Below, piece after piece: positions 7,751-13,828 of a DNA stretch of 14,530 bases; the first letter of the stretch is position 1; each line of letters begins with the position of its first letter. The notes beneath the pieces were generated by a model that was given only the letters and a program-made list of their open reading frames with translations, was not told where the DNA came from and did no database searches. The stretch covers positions 1 through 14,530 of the forward strand of contig JBDTRO010000013.1 in NCBI GenBank assembly GCA_039931635.1, written 5' to 3'. Origin of the DNA: RBG-16-66-20 sp039931635 (GTDB lineage Bacteria; Pseudomonadota; Gammaproteobacteria; Burkholderiales; SG8-39). The translations under genes were made by a program, and so were the position numbers.

Positions 7751-7842
7751 CCCGGGGGCGGCACGGGTCTAGATTGAATGCGGCCCGCAACACGCTGCCG
7801 GTGGGATGGTGCGGGGCAACACGCAAGTTCCTATCAATCAAC

Positions 7843-7850
7843 AGGAAAGG
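7843..7850 (+). promoter_or_regulatory. Shine-Dalgarno fixing the PA2779-family start
   Basis: AGGAAAGG sits 6 bases before ATG at 7857. It selects MSMSFVRL as N-terminus over an in-frame ATG at 7806, whose 17 extra residues would put a non-signal-like leader before the hydrophobic segment. Confidence 0.75.
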
Positions 7851-7856
7851 GTTCCG

Positions 7857-8207
7857 ATGAGCATGTCCTTCGTTCGCCTTATCAGCCGTCTATTAATCGT
7901 CTGCCTGGTCGGCTTGCCGTTCCAGGTCAGTGCCGGAATGATCGGCACCGGCGATGCCGTATCCGCAGCGCAGGCGCAGCTCGCACGCGCGACGGTTCTC
8001 AGCCAGGTCACGCGGGCGGATGTCGCCGGTCAACTGCAATCGCTCGGCCTCACGGCGCAAAATGCCGCGGACCGCGTGGCTGCGCTCACCGACACCGAAG
8101 TCGTCAAGCTCGCGGGCCAGATCGACAGCCTGCCGGCCGGCGCCGACGGCAGCGGCCTGTTGCTCCTCATCCTGCTGGGTGTGCTGATCTGGTGGTTGGT
8201 CAAGTAA
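7857..8207 (+). CDS. PA2779-family (DUF6627-type) small membrane protein
   Basis: A 116-aa protein of the PA2779 family, recognised from its layout and from the motif AALTDTEVVKLAGQIDSLPA. It has a signal peptide (residues 1-26, cleavage likely after VSA), a helical periplasmic middle with the family's LTxxEVxxLAGxIDxLPAG pattern, and a C-terminal hydrophobic anchor (about 98-115, GLLLLILLGVLIWWLVK) ending at the C-terminal Lys. In many proteobacteria such a gene directly precedes a PA2778-family peptidase, exactly as here, which supports the call. The biochemical function is unknown to me; an association with or targeting of the neighbouring peptidase is inference. It begins 106 bases after the cyclase stop; no clear terminator or promoter is seen between, so cotranscription with the cyclase is possible. 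Confidence 0.85.
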   Translation: MSMSFVRLISRLLIVCLVGLPFQVSAGMIGTGDAVSAAQAQLARATVLSQVTRADVAGQLQSLGLTAQNAADRVAALTDTEVVKLAGQIDSLPAGADGSGLLLLILLGVLIWWLVK

Positions 8208-9184
8208 CAGCAATTCCGACAGGAAAAGCCCGCGTTCGCGCGGGCTTTTTATTGGCGGCGCTGGCCGCGGCGTTCTGCCTGGGCGGCTGCATTTCGCTGC
8301 CGCAGAGTGAAGCGCTGCGCGCGAGCCCGCCTGCGGGACTGCCGGCACGCGTCGAACTGACGCAGGTGCCGTTTCACGCGCAGGACGATTTTCTCTGCGG
8401 CCCCGCGTCACTGGCGATGGTATTCAACGCCGCGGGCGTCGCCGCCGCGAACGTCGAGTCGGTGACGCCGATGGTGTACCTGCCGGGGCGCCAGGGCAGC
8501 CTGCAGGCCGAGATGCTGGGCGCCACGCGCCGCACCGGCCTGGTCGCGTACCCGCTCGCCCCGCGACTGGAAGACGTGCTGCGCGAAGTCGCCGCCGGCG
8601 CGCCGGTGGTGGTGCTGCTCAACCTCGCGCTCAAGCTGGTGCCGGTGTGGCATTACGCGGTGATCGTGGGCTACGACCTGGACAAGCGCGAAGTCATCGT
8701 GCGCTCGGCGAAGCGCGCGCGCGACGAATGGAGCTTTTCGTTCCTCGAATTCTTCTGGCAGGAAAGCGACTACTGGTCGATGCTCGCGCTGCCGCCAGGC
8801 CGCTTGCCGGCGACCGCCCGCGAAGCCGAATTCGCGCTGGCGGTCGCGGCGCTGGAGCAGGCTGGCCGCCGCGCCGAAGCGCGCGCATCGTACCGGGCGC
8901 TGCTGGCGCGCTGGCCCGACAACCTGGTGGGCCTGATCGGGCTGGGCAACGTCGAATACAACCTGCAGGACATGGCGGCCGCCGAGCGCGCTTTCCGGCG
9001 CGCGAGCGAGGCGCACCCGAAGTCGGAAATCGCCTGGAACAATCTCGCCCACGTGCTGGCCATCCTCGGCAGGCTCGCGGATGCGGAAGTGGCGGCACGC
9101 ACCGCGGTTGCGCTGGAAGGTCCGACGCTGCCTGAAGCACGCATTACGCTGGAGGCGATCCTCGCGCAGCGCCGACAGCCCTGA
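8192..9184 (+). CDS. PA2778-family C39-like cysteine peptidase lipoprotein with TPR repeats
   Basis: About 330 aa if started at GTG 8192. A positively charged leader (GKARVR) and hydrophobic stretch end in the lipobox LGGC (lipid Cys33). The peptidase domain follows: VPFHAQDDFLCGPASLAM with Q64 and catalytic Cys69, then VWHYAVIVGYD with His154. The position about 17 residues after the His, where C39 enzymes carry Asp, is Ser172 (VRSAKR). From about residue 220 there are at least two TPR units (EARASYRALLARWPDN, then LIGLGNVEYNLQDMAAAERA and AWNNLAHVLAILGRLADAE). It is probably an outer-membrane or periplasmic lipoprotein; its substrate is unknown. The start is uncertain: GTG 8192 overlaps the upstream gene by 16 bases and keeps the basic leader, while TTG 8252 would avoid the terminator hairpin but gives an uncharged leader. 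The much longer open frame to 7778 is a shadow of the PA2779 gene. Confidence 0.85.
   Translation: MVGQVTAIPTGKARVRAGFLLAALAAAFCLGGCISLPQSEALRASPPAGLPARVELTQVPFHAQDDFLCGPASLAMVFNAAGVAAANVESVTPMVYLPGRQGSLQAEMLGATRRTGLVAYPLAPRLEDVLREVAAGAPVVVLLNLALKLVPVWHYAVIVGYDLDKREVIVRSAKRARDEWSFSFLEFFWQESDYWSMLALPPGRLPATAREAEFALAVAALEQAGRRAEARASYRALLARWPDNLVGLIGLGNVEYNLQDMAAAERAFRRASEAHPKSEIAWNNLAHVLAILGRLADAEVAARTAVALEGPTLPEARITLEAILAQRRQP
8224..8250 (+). terminator. Perfect 11-bp hairpin with T-run, rho-independent terminator form
   Basis: AAAAGCCCGCG (8224-8234), loop TTCG, CGCGGGCTTTT (8239-8249), one more T. Stem, tetraloop and U-tract fit an intrinsic terminator 17 bases after the PA2779-family stop. 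It falls inside the region that encodes the basic part of the PA2778 signal peptide if GTG 8192 is the start, so it may act as a partial terminator or attenuator between the two genes. Confidence 0.8.
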
Positions 9185-9234
9185 GCACCCTCACAGCCCT
9201 GAGCTCCCTCACGGCCATGAGCTCCCGCTAAGCC
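9182..9234 (+). repeat. 18-bp tandem repeat (2.9 units) at a convergent gene junction
   Basis: Units begin at 9182, 9200 and 9218, each starting TGAGC followed by A/T, CCC and then CTCAC in the first two. The first TGA is the stop codon of the PA2778-family gene; with an 18-base period the later TGAs stay in the same frame as back-up stops. The third unit runs into the stop of the channel gene on the minus strand (9230-9228). Two GAGCTC palindromes (9201-9206, 9219-9224) could form a 6-bp hairpin. No intrinsic terminator is seen. Confidence 0.8.
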
Positions 9235-10385
9235 TTCATTTCTTCCAGCCGCCGCGCAGCGGCCACGCGCACCGCGTCCTTCAGGTCCGGATGCGCGTTC
9301 ATGAAGCTCTCGAAATCGTCCTTGTGCAGCACCAGCAGCTTGCAGGCCGATTGCGCCGTGACGGTCGCCGTGCGCGCGCGCTCCGCGATCAGCGCGATTT
9401 CGCCGAAGAAATCGCCGGCGGCGAGCCGCCCCTTGTTAGCGCCGGTTTCCTGGTCGACTTCGACCTCGCCCGAGACGATGAAGTACATGGAATCGGCCTG
9501 ATCGCCCTTGCGGATCAGCCGCTCGCCGCGTTCGGCCCGACGCGCGCGCAGCACGCCGGCCACCGCTGCGATGCGCGCCGCGTCCAGCGTGCGGAACAGG
9601 GGCACCTTGGCGACCAGGTTCCAGGTATCGACGAATTCGCGCCGCCGCACCGCTTCGATGAACGCCGAGGCGATGATACCGACGGGAATCGCGAACATGC
9701 ACAGCCCCATCACCGCGGTCAGGCCGCCCGCGATCTTGCCCCACAAGGTCACCGGCGTGACATCGCCGTAACCCACTGTGGTAAGCGTCACGATGCCCCA
9801 CCACATCGCCTCGGGAATGCTGCCGAACTTGTCCGGCTGGGCGTCGCGCTCGAAGTAGTAAACGAGACTCGACTGGAACACGAGCAGCGCCAGCATCAGC
9901 ACCGCCGCGCTCCAAAGCACGCGGCGCTCGCTGTACACCGCCTCCACCATGAACTGGAACGCGGCCGTGTGGCGCAGCAGTTTGAAGATCGGCACGATGT
10001 CCAGCCAGTCCAGGTTCAGCCCCACATGCGGCGTGAGCGCGAACGGGATCGCCGCCACCAGATCTACGAGCCCGGGCAGCGACAGGACGTAGCGCAGGCG
10101 CTCACGCGCCGCGCCGGAGGCCCCCGCATTGTCGGGCGCGATCCAGATGCGCAGCAGGTATTCGATGGCGAAGCCGATGGTCGTGAGCAGCAGCACGACA
10201 TCGAGCAGCTGGCCGTACTCGCGCCCGATGGCCGGCACCGATTTGAGTACCGCCGTGGTGACGCTGACGACGATCAGGAATACCAGCCCGGTGCGCAGCG
10301 CATGGCCGCCGGAGCCACCTTCCTCGCGCGTGAGAAGATGGTGCGTCTTCGCCCGCAGGGACTCGACGCGCCCGGTGTTGTTCAT
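9228..10385 (-). CDS. Cyclic-nucleotide-gated potassium channel (MloK1-type, 6TM + CNBD)
   Basis: A 385-aa six-helix channel. Helices lie at about 32-50, 61-80, 96-118, 126-143, 157-177 and 216-246; the pore loop carries the K+ selectivity filter TTVGYGD (202-208). The fourth segment has few basic residues (K135, R138), as in ligand-gated rather than voltage-gated members. The C-terminal cyclic-nucleotide-binding domain (about 262-380) has the phosphate-binding cassette GDFFGEIALIAERARTATV with E329 and R338, which fits cAMP binding. It belongs to the family of Mesorhizobium MloK1. ATG at 10385-10383 overlaps the stop of the small upstream frame as ATGA, indicating translational coupling; an in-frame GTG at 10451 would lie inside that small gene. 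A cyclase gene sits about 1.5 kb away across two genes, so local cAMP may gate it (inference). Confidence 0.92.
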   Translation of the reverse strand: MNNTGRVESLRAKTHHLLTREEGGSGGHALRTGLVFLIVVSVTTAVLKSVPAIGREYGQLLDVVLLLTTIGFAIEYLLRIWIAPDNAGASGAARERLRYVLSLPGLVDLVAAIPFALTPHVGLNLDWLDIVPIFKLLRHTAAFQFMVEAVYSERRVLWSAAVLMLALLVFQSSLVYYFERDAQPDKFGSIPEAMWWGIVTLTTVGYGDVTPVTLWGKIAGGLTAVMGLCMFAIPVGIIASAFIEAVRRREFVDTWNLVAKVPLFRTLDAARIAAVAGVLRARRAERGERLIRKGDQADSMYFIVSGEVEVDQETGANKGRLAAGDFFGEIALIAERARTATVTAQSACKLLVLHKDDFESFMNAHPDLKDAVRVAAARRLEEMKA

Positions 10386-10507
10386 CGCGGCGCGTCGTCC
10401 TTGCGCGCCTCGCGCGCTTCGCCGGTGCGTTTCGCGGGCCAGGTCCACCACACGATTAGAATCAGCAGCGCGAGAGCCACACCCATTTCAAGATAAATGA
10501 CCCACAT
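10382..10507 (-). CDS. Predicted 41-aa single-pass membrane microprotein upstream of the channel
   Basis: A short frame, ATG 10507-10505 to TGA 10384-10382, encodes MWVIYLEMGVALALLILI then VWWTWPAKR and a charged tail (TGEAREARKDDAPR). It has one strong hydrophobic helix (about residues 2-24) with Trp at its end and a basic then mixed-charge C-terminus, the layout of small inner-membrane proteins. The stop overlaps the channel start (ATGA). AAAGG lies 8 bases before the first ATG; a second in-frame ATG at 10486-10484 (34 aa) has no such site. The first 11 bases overlap the 5' end of mltA head-to-head. I recognise no family. A role as channel partner or as a leader for coupling is inference. 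That it is really translated is supported by overlap, topology and lack of other gene content here, but not proven. Confidence 0.55.
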   Translation of the reverse strand: MWVIYLEMGVALALLILIVWWTWPAKRTGEAREARKDDAPR

Positions 10508-11690
10508 CGTCCGCGCCTTTGCTCCTTTCTGCTTCGCGATTCTAGTCCTCGGCGGCTGTGCCGAGTGGCCGACTGCGGCCGCGCCCGGCTGCCCGGCCTG
10601 CGCCGAATGCCGGCAATGTCCCGCGCCGGCCCGCCCGGCCGAGCTGAACTATCAGCAGACCCCGTTCGCCGCAATTCCCGGCTGGCAGGAGACATCGCTG
10701 GTGCCGGGCGTTCGCGCCTTCGCCGCGGGTTGCCCGCGCATCGCCAGGTCCCATCCTCTGCACCGCGCCTGCGACAACCTGCTGACAACGCCTCCCGGTG
10801 ACGAGCGTGCGGCGCGGCAATTCGTCGAGGAATCGTTTTCCGCCTGGGCGGTCTCCGCGGCAGACGGGACGGCCCAGGGCCTGGTCACCGGCTATTACGA
10901 ACCCGTGCTGCCGGGCAGCCGCACGCGTACCGAACGCTTCCGCTTTCCGGTGTATGGCGTGCCCGAGGATCTGCTGGCCGTCGACCTGGAAAGCGTCAAT
11001 CCGGAGTTAAAGGGGCTGCGCCTGCGCGGACGGCAGGAAGGCAATCGCCTGGTTCCATACTGGACGCGGGCCCAGATAGACGGCCCGGATTCTATCCGTG
11101 CACCGGTCCTGGCGTGGGTGGAGGATCCTGTGGAATTGTTCTTCCTCCAGATTCAGGGCTCGGGCCAGATCGAGCTTGCGTCCGGCGCGCGATTGCGGCT
11201 GGGCTACGGCGATCACAATGGCCACCCCTACCGATCGATCGGGCGGTACCTCGTCGACCGGCGCGAAATGACGCTCGACCAGGCTTCGATGCAGGGCATC
11301 AAGGCCTGGGCTGCGGCCAATCCGCGCAAGCTGCGCGAGGCGCTGGATGCCAATCCGAGCTACGTCTTCTTCCGCGAGATGCCGGAAGCGCAAGGCGGTC
11401 CGATCGGGACGCTGGGTGCGCCGCTCACTGCCGGCTACAGCATCGCCGTCGATCCGCGCGCCGTGCCGCTGGGCGCGCCCGTATTTCTGGCCACCACCAT
11501 GCCCCTTTCCGTGCAGCCGTTGGAACGCCTGGTGGCGGCGCAGGACACCGGCGGCGCCATCCGCGGCGCGGTGCGCGCGGACTTCTTCTGGGGCTCGGGA
11601 AACGAGGCCGGTACGCTCGCCGGGCGCATGCGCCAGCAGGGCCGGATGTGGATACTGTGGCCGCGCGGGGAGATGTTGCCGAAACCCTAG
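10497..11690 (+). CDS. mltA: Membrane-bound lytic murein transglycosylase A
   Basis: A 397-aa outer-membrane lipoprotein that cleaves the MurNAc-GlcNAc bond of peptidoglycan, leaving 1,6-anhydro-MurNAc ends. A lipoprotein leader (residues 1-20, lipobox LGGC, Cys21) is followed by an unusual C-x2-C-x2-C-x2-C stretch (C32, C35, C38, C41) in the tether. The MltA domain has VTGYYEPVLPGS and the barrel segment FFLQIQGSGQI; the C-terminal 3D domain has AQDTGGAIRG with the catalytic Asp (residue 350, equivalent to D308 of E. coli MltA) and DFFWGSG. ATG 10497 gives the correct leader length, but no Shine-Dalgarno is evident before it. Any promoter must lie within the opposite-strand small frame. The gene converges on dsbC with only 17 bases between the stops. 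Identity is secure. Confidence 0.95.
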   Translation: MTHIVRAFAPFCFAILVLGGCAEWPTAAAPGCPACAECRQCPAPARPAELNYQQTPFAAIPGWQETSLVPGVRAFAAGCPRIARSHPLHRACDNLLTTPPGDERAARQFVEESFSAWAVSAADGTAQGLVTGYYEPVLPGSRTRTERFRFPVYGVPEDLLAVDLESVNPELKGLRLRGRQEGNRLVPYWTRAQIDGPDSIRAPVLAWVEDPVELFFLQIQGSGQIELASGARLRLGYGDHNGHPYRSIGRYLVDRREMTLDQASMQGIKAWAAANPRKLREALDANPSYVFFREMPEAQGGPIGTLGAPLTAGYSIAVDPRAVPLGAPVFLATTMPLSVQPLERLVAAQDTGGAIRGAVRADFFWGSGNEAGTLAGRMRQQGRMWILWPRGEMLPKP

Positions 11691-11706
11691 GTTGCCAAAA
11701 CCCTAG
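11675..11706 (+). repeat. 16-bp tandem duplication across the mltA stop codon
   Basis: Two units, 11675-11690 and 11691-11706 (GTTGCC, G or A, AAACCCTAG), differ at one base. Each ends in TAG; the first TAG is the mltA stop, the second is free. The repeat fills nearly all the space between the convergent mltA and dsbC stops, and no hairpin-type terminator is visible there. Confidence 0.85.
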
Positions 11707-11707
11707 G

Positions 11708-12448
11708 TCAGTTCTTTTTCTGCAACTGCCGGGCGACGTCGTCCAGCTTGGCGCGCATCGGCGCGATCTGCAGGCCGCCTTCGAGGCGCTCGCCGTTCGC
11801 GAAGAAGAGCGTAGGCGTGCTTTTCACGCGCAGCGAGCGGCCGAGCTCCAGCACCTTGTCCACCGGATTGGCGCAATTCGCGCCGGCCACGGGAACCTTC
11901 GCCTTGTCGCCCATCGCCAGCTCCTGCCATGCCCGGACGCGGTCCTTGGAACACCAGACCGCGCGCGAATGATCGGCGGCGTCGGGACGGATGACGGGGA
12001 ACATGAACACGTACACCGTGATGTCGTCCAGCTGCTGCAGCGTCTGCTCGAACCTGCGGCAGTAGGGGCAATACGGATCGGTGAACATCGCGAGCACGCG
12101 CCTGCCATTGCCGCGCTGGATCTTGAGGGCGAGTTCCAGCGGCAGGGAATCGAATTCGACCGCGGTGATTTTCTGCAGACGTTCCTCAGTGAGATCGCGG
12201 TCGGTCTTGATGTCGATCAGGTGGCCGGTGAACAGGAACGACCCCTGCGCATCCGAGTAAATGATCTGCGGGCCGTCGCTCGACGTGAAGCGGACCTCGA
12301 ATATCCCGGCGACCGGCGTCGCCTGCACGCCTTCCACCTTGACCCCGCCCAGCTTGGATTCGATAGCCTGGCGGATCTGCGCCTCGTCGGCGAGCGCCGG
12401 CAGCGAAAAAATCGCCGCAGCAAGAGTAAGAAAAAGATTTCGCATCAT
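11708..12448 (-). CDS. dsbC: Periplasmic thiol:disulfide isomerase DsbC
   Basis: A 246-aa DsbC-type disulfide isomerase that reshuffles wrong disulfides in periplasmic proteins and is kept reduced by DsbD. Signal peptide residues 1-20 (PALA then DEAQ), N-terminal dimerisation domain about 21-90, then the thioredoxin domain with the active site C127-P-Y-C130 after FTDPY, a second Cys pair C166/C192 likely forming a structural disulfide, and the cis-Pro loop T211-P212. The CPYC active site differs from CGYC of E. coli DsbC. Two ATGs are adjacent (12448 and 12445) and cannot be separated. The start lies 5 bases after the stop of the UbiH-family gene, so the two form an operon. The longer open frame upstream lies within that gene and is rejected. 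Confidence 0.93.
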   Translation of the reverse strand: MMRNLFLTLAAAIFSLPALADEAQIRQAIESKLGGVKVEGVQATPVAGIFEVRFTSSDGPQIIYSDAQGSFLFTGHLIDIKTDRDLTEERLQKITAVEFDSLPLELALKIQRGNGRRVLAMFTDPYCPYCRRFEQTLQQLDDITVYVFMFPVIRPDAADHSRAVWCSKDRVRAWQELAMGDKAKVPVAGANCANPVDKVLELGRSLRVKSTPTLFFANGERLEGGLQIAPMRAKLDDVARQLQKKN

Positions 12449-12453
12449 TGGCT

Positions 12454-13662
12454 TCAACCCATCGCGTGGCGCATCAGCAGATTCTTTAAGACCGGCATCC
12501 GGTCCGCGAAGTTCAACCCCGCGTTGCGCAGCCGCGAGATGCCCGGAGAATTCGCGCCGAAGAGGCAAAACAGGCCGTGTACCGTGGTACGCATTGCGAG
12601 TATATCCTCGGCGCGCGCGCGCTCGTAACGGCGCAGCAGCCGCAGGTCACCCGGGTCGCGGCCGGGTCCGCGATCCGCCAGCACTGCGGCAAGCACGCGC
12701 GCATCCTGCAAGCCGAGGTTGGCGCCCTGCCCGGCAAGCGGATGAATCACGTGCGCGGCGTCGCCCGCCAGCGCGACGCGCGGTGCAACCAGTCGCTCCG
12801 CCATCAATCGCTGCAGCGTGAAACTGCGCTGCGGCGTGACCAGCGCAAGCTCTCCCACCGATTCGCGCGACGCTGCTGCGACCTCCCGCGCGAGCGCCTC
12901 TGGCGCCAGTGCGAGCAGACGCGCCGCCTCGGCATCCGCCGTGGACCAAACCATCGAAACATGGTCGCCGGGCAACGGCAGGAGCGCGAGCACCGCGCCC
13001 GACTTGCCTGCACCCTGGAACCATTGAAAGGCGACGTTGCGATGCGGACGGCCGCAGGCAAAATTCGCCACCACGGCGCTCTGGCCGTAGGCGCGCTCGT
13101 CCACCGGGATTCCCGCCTGCGTGCGCACCAGCGAGCGGGCGCCGTCCGCGCCCACCACCAGTTGCGCGGCCAGCTTTCGGCCGTCGCTCAGGCAGAGTCC
13201 GGCTCGCTTGCCGTCCAAATCCAGTTCCAGGAGCGACGCACCGGAATACAGCGACAGCCCATCCTGGCTTTCGAGCCCGGCCCAAAGCGCCTCCTGCAGC
13301 AGCCGGTCCTCGACAATCCAGGCGAGCTCGCTGCAACCCGTGCGATAGGCGTCGAACTCGATCAGTGAAGCGCCGTCATCGCCGAAAACGCGCATTGCAT
13401 GCACCTGCGTCCTGCGTGCTTCCGGAATCGCGCCCCAGGCTCCAAGCCGCGCCAGGAAGGCGGCGTTGGCAGGGCTGATGGCATAGACGCGGGCGTCGAA
13501 TCCTTCACTTGCCCGTGGATCGAAATCCGGCGCATTGGATGGCACTGGGCGCTGTTCCTGCGCGATGAGTGCCACTCGAGCGCCGCGCAGCGCGCGCGCC
13601 AGCGCCGCACCCACCACCGCGCCACCGGCAATCGCGACTTCGAAGGGGCTTTCAGCACTCAC
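12454..13662 (-). CDS. UbiH/UbiF/VisC/COQ6-family FAD-dependent monooxygenase
   Basis: A 402-aa flavoprotein hydroxylase of the ubiquinone pathway family, which adds ring hydroxyls to the octaprenyl intermediates. Motifs: an N-terminal dinucleotide fold with AIAGGAVVGAALA (10-22), in which the third Gly of GxGxxG is Ala15; the DG motif VVGADGARS (169-177); and the FAD-ribityl motif GDAAHVIHPLAGQGANLGLQDA (300-321). Which ring position it oxidises (UbiH, UbiF or UbiI role) cannot be settled by eye. The start is GTG at 13662-13660 with GAGGA 9 bases before it; no better in-frame start precedes the first beta strand. It is transcribed away from the tRNA gene and is followed 5 bases later by dsbC. 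Confidence 0.9.
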   Translation of the reverse strand: MSAESPFEVAIAGGAVVGAALARALRGARVALIAQEQRPVPSNAPDFDPRASEGFDARVYAISPANAAFLARLGAWGAIPEARRTQVHAMRVFGDDGASLIEFDAYRTGCSELAWIVEDRLLQEALWAGLESQDGLSLYSGASLLELDLDGKRAGLCLSDGRKLAAQLVVGADGARSLVRTQAGIPVDERAYGQSAVVANFACGRPHRNVAFQWFQGAGKSGAVLALLPLPGDHVSMVWSTADAEAARLLALAPEALAREVAAASRESVGELALVTPQRSFTLQRLMAERLVAPRVALAGDAAHVIHPLAGQGANLGLQDARVLAAVLADRGPGRDPGDLRLLRRYERARAEDILAMRTTVHGLFCLFGANSPGISRLRNAGLNFADRMPVLKNLLMRHAMG

Positions 13663-13682
13663 GCCGGCGATTCCTCAACTCT

Positions 13683-13711
13683 TTGACTTAAAGCAATTTT
13701 TGGGCGAAAAT
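13683..13711 (+). promoter_or_regulatory. Sigma70-type promoter of the tRNA gene
   Basis: TTGACT (13683-13688), 17-base spacer, GAAAAT (13706-13711), ending 16 bases before the tRNA. The -35 matches 5 of 6 and the -10 matches 4 of 6 consensus bases. The stretch is AT-rich compared with its surroundings, and transcription would start about 10 bases before the mature 5' end. The UbiH-family gene diverges from here, but its own promoter is not evident. Confidence 0.65.
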
Positions 13712-13727
13712 TCGCACTCTTCACCGG

Positions 13728-13804
13728 GGCGAATTAGCTCAGCTGGTTAGAGCAGCGGAATCATAATCCGTTTGTCCGGGGTTCGAGTCCCTGATTCGCC
13801 ACCA
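13728..13804 (+). tRNA. tRNA-Met (CAT), elongator type
   Basis: A 77-base cloverleaf. The acceptor stem GGCGAAT pairs with ATTCGCC, the D stem is GCTC/GAGC, the anticodon stem is GCGGA/TCCGT with loop ATCATAA (anticodon CAT), the variable loop is TTGTC, the T stem is CGGGG/CCCTG with loop TTCGAGT, and CCA is encoded. The first pair is G-C, so this is not the initiator. An Ile2 tRNA with lysidine at C34 also has a CAT gene anticodon and cannot be strictly excluded by eye, but position before miaB and overall sequence fit elongator Met. Confidence 0.9.
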
Positions 13805-13828
13805 TTCCCTTTTCGGTACACTGGCCCA

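Noticed and set aside
7749..7769. Hairpin GACCCG/CGGGTC just after the cyclase stop as terminator
   Set aside because: The stem has only 6 pairs with a 9-base loop and no T-run follows; too weak to call.
7778..8191. N-terminal extension of the PA2778-family frame
   Set aside because: It overlaps the PA2779-family gene out of frame, is Arg-rich without structure, and would bury the lipoprotein signal.
9081..10496. Open frame of 471 codons on plus, antisense to the channel gene
   Set aside because: The channel on minus has unmistakable motifs; the plus translation is low-complexity His/Arg/Gln-rich and domain-free.
11114..12628. Open frame of 504 codons on plus across mltA, dsbC and the UbiH-family gene
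   Set aside because: It runs out of frame through mltA and antisense through dsbC, both secure genes; no coherent domain.
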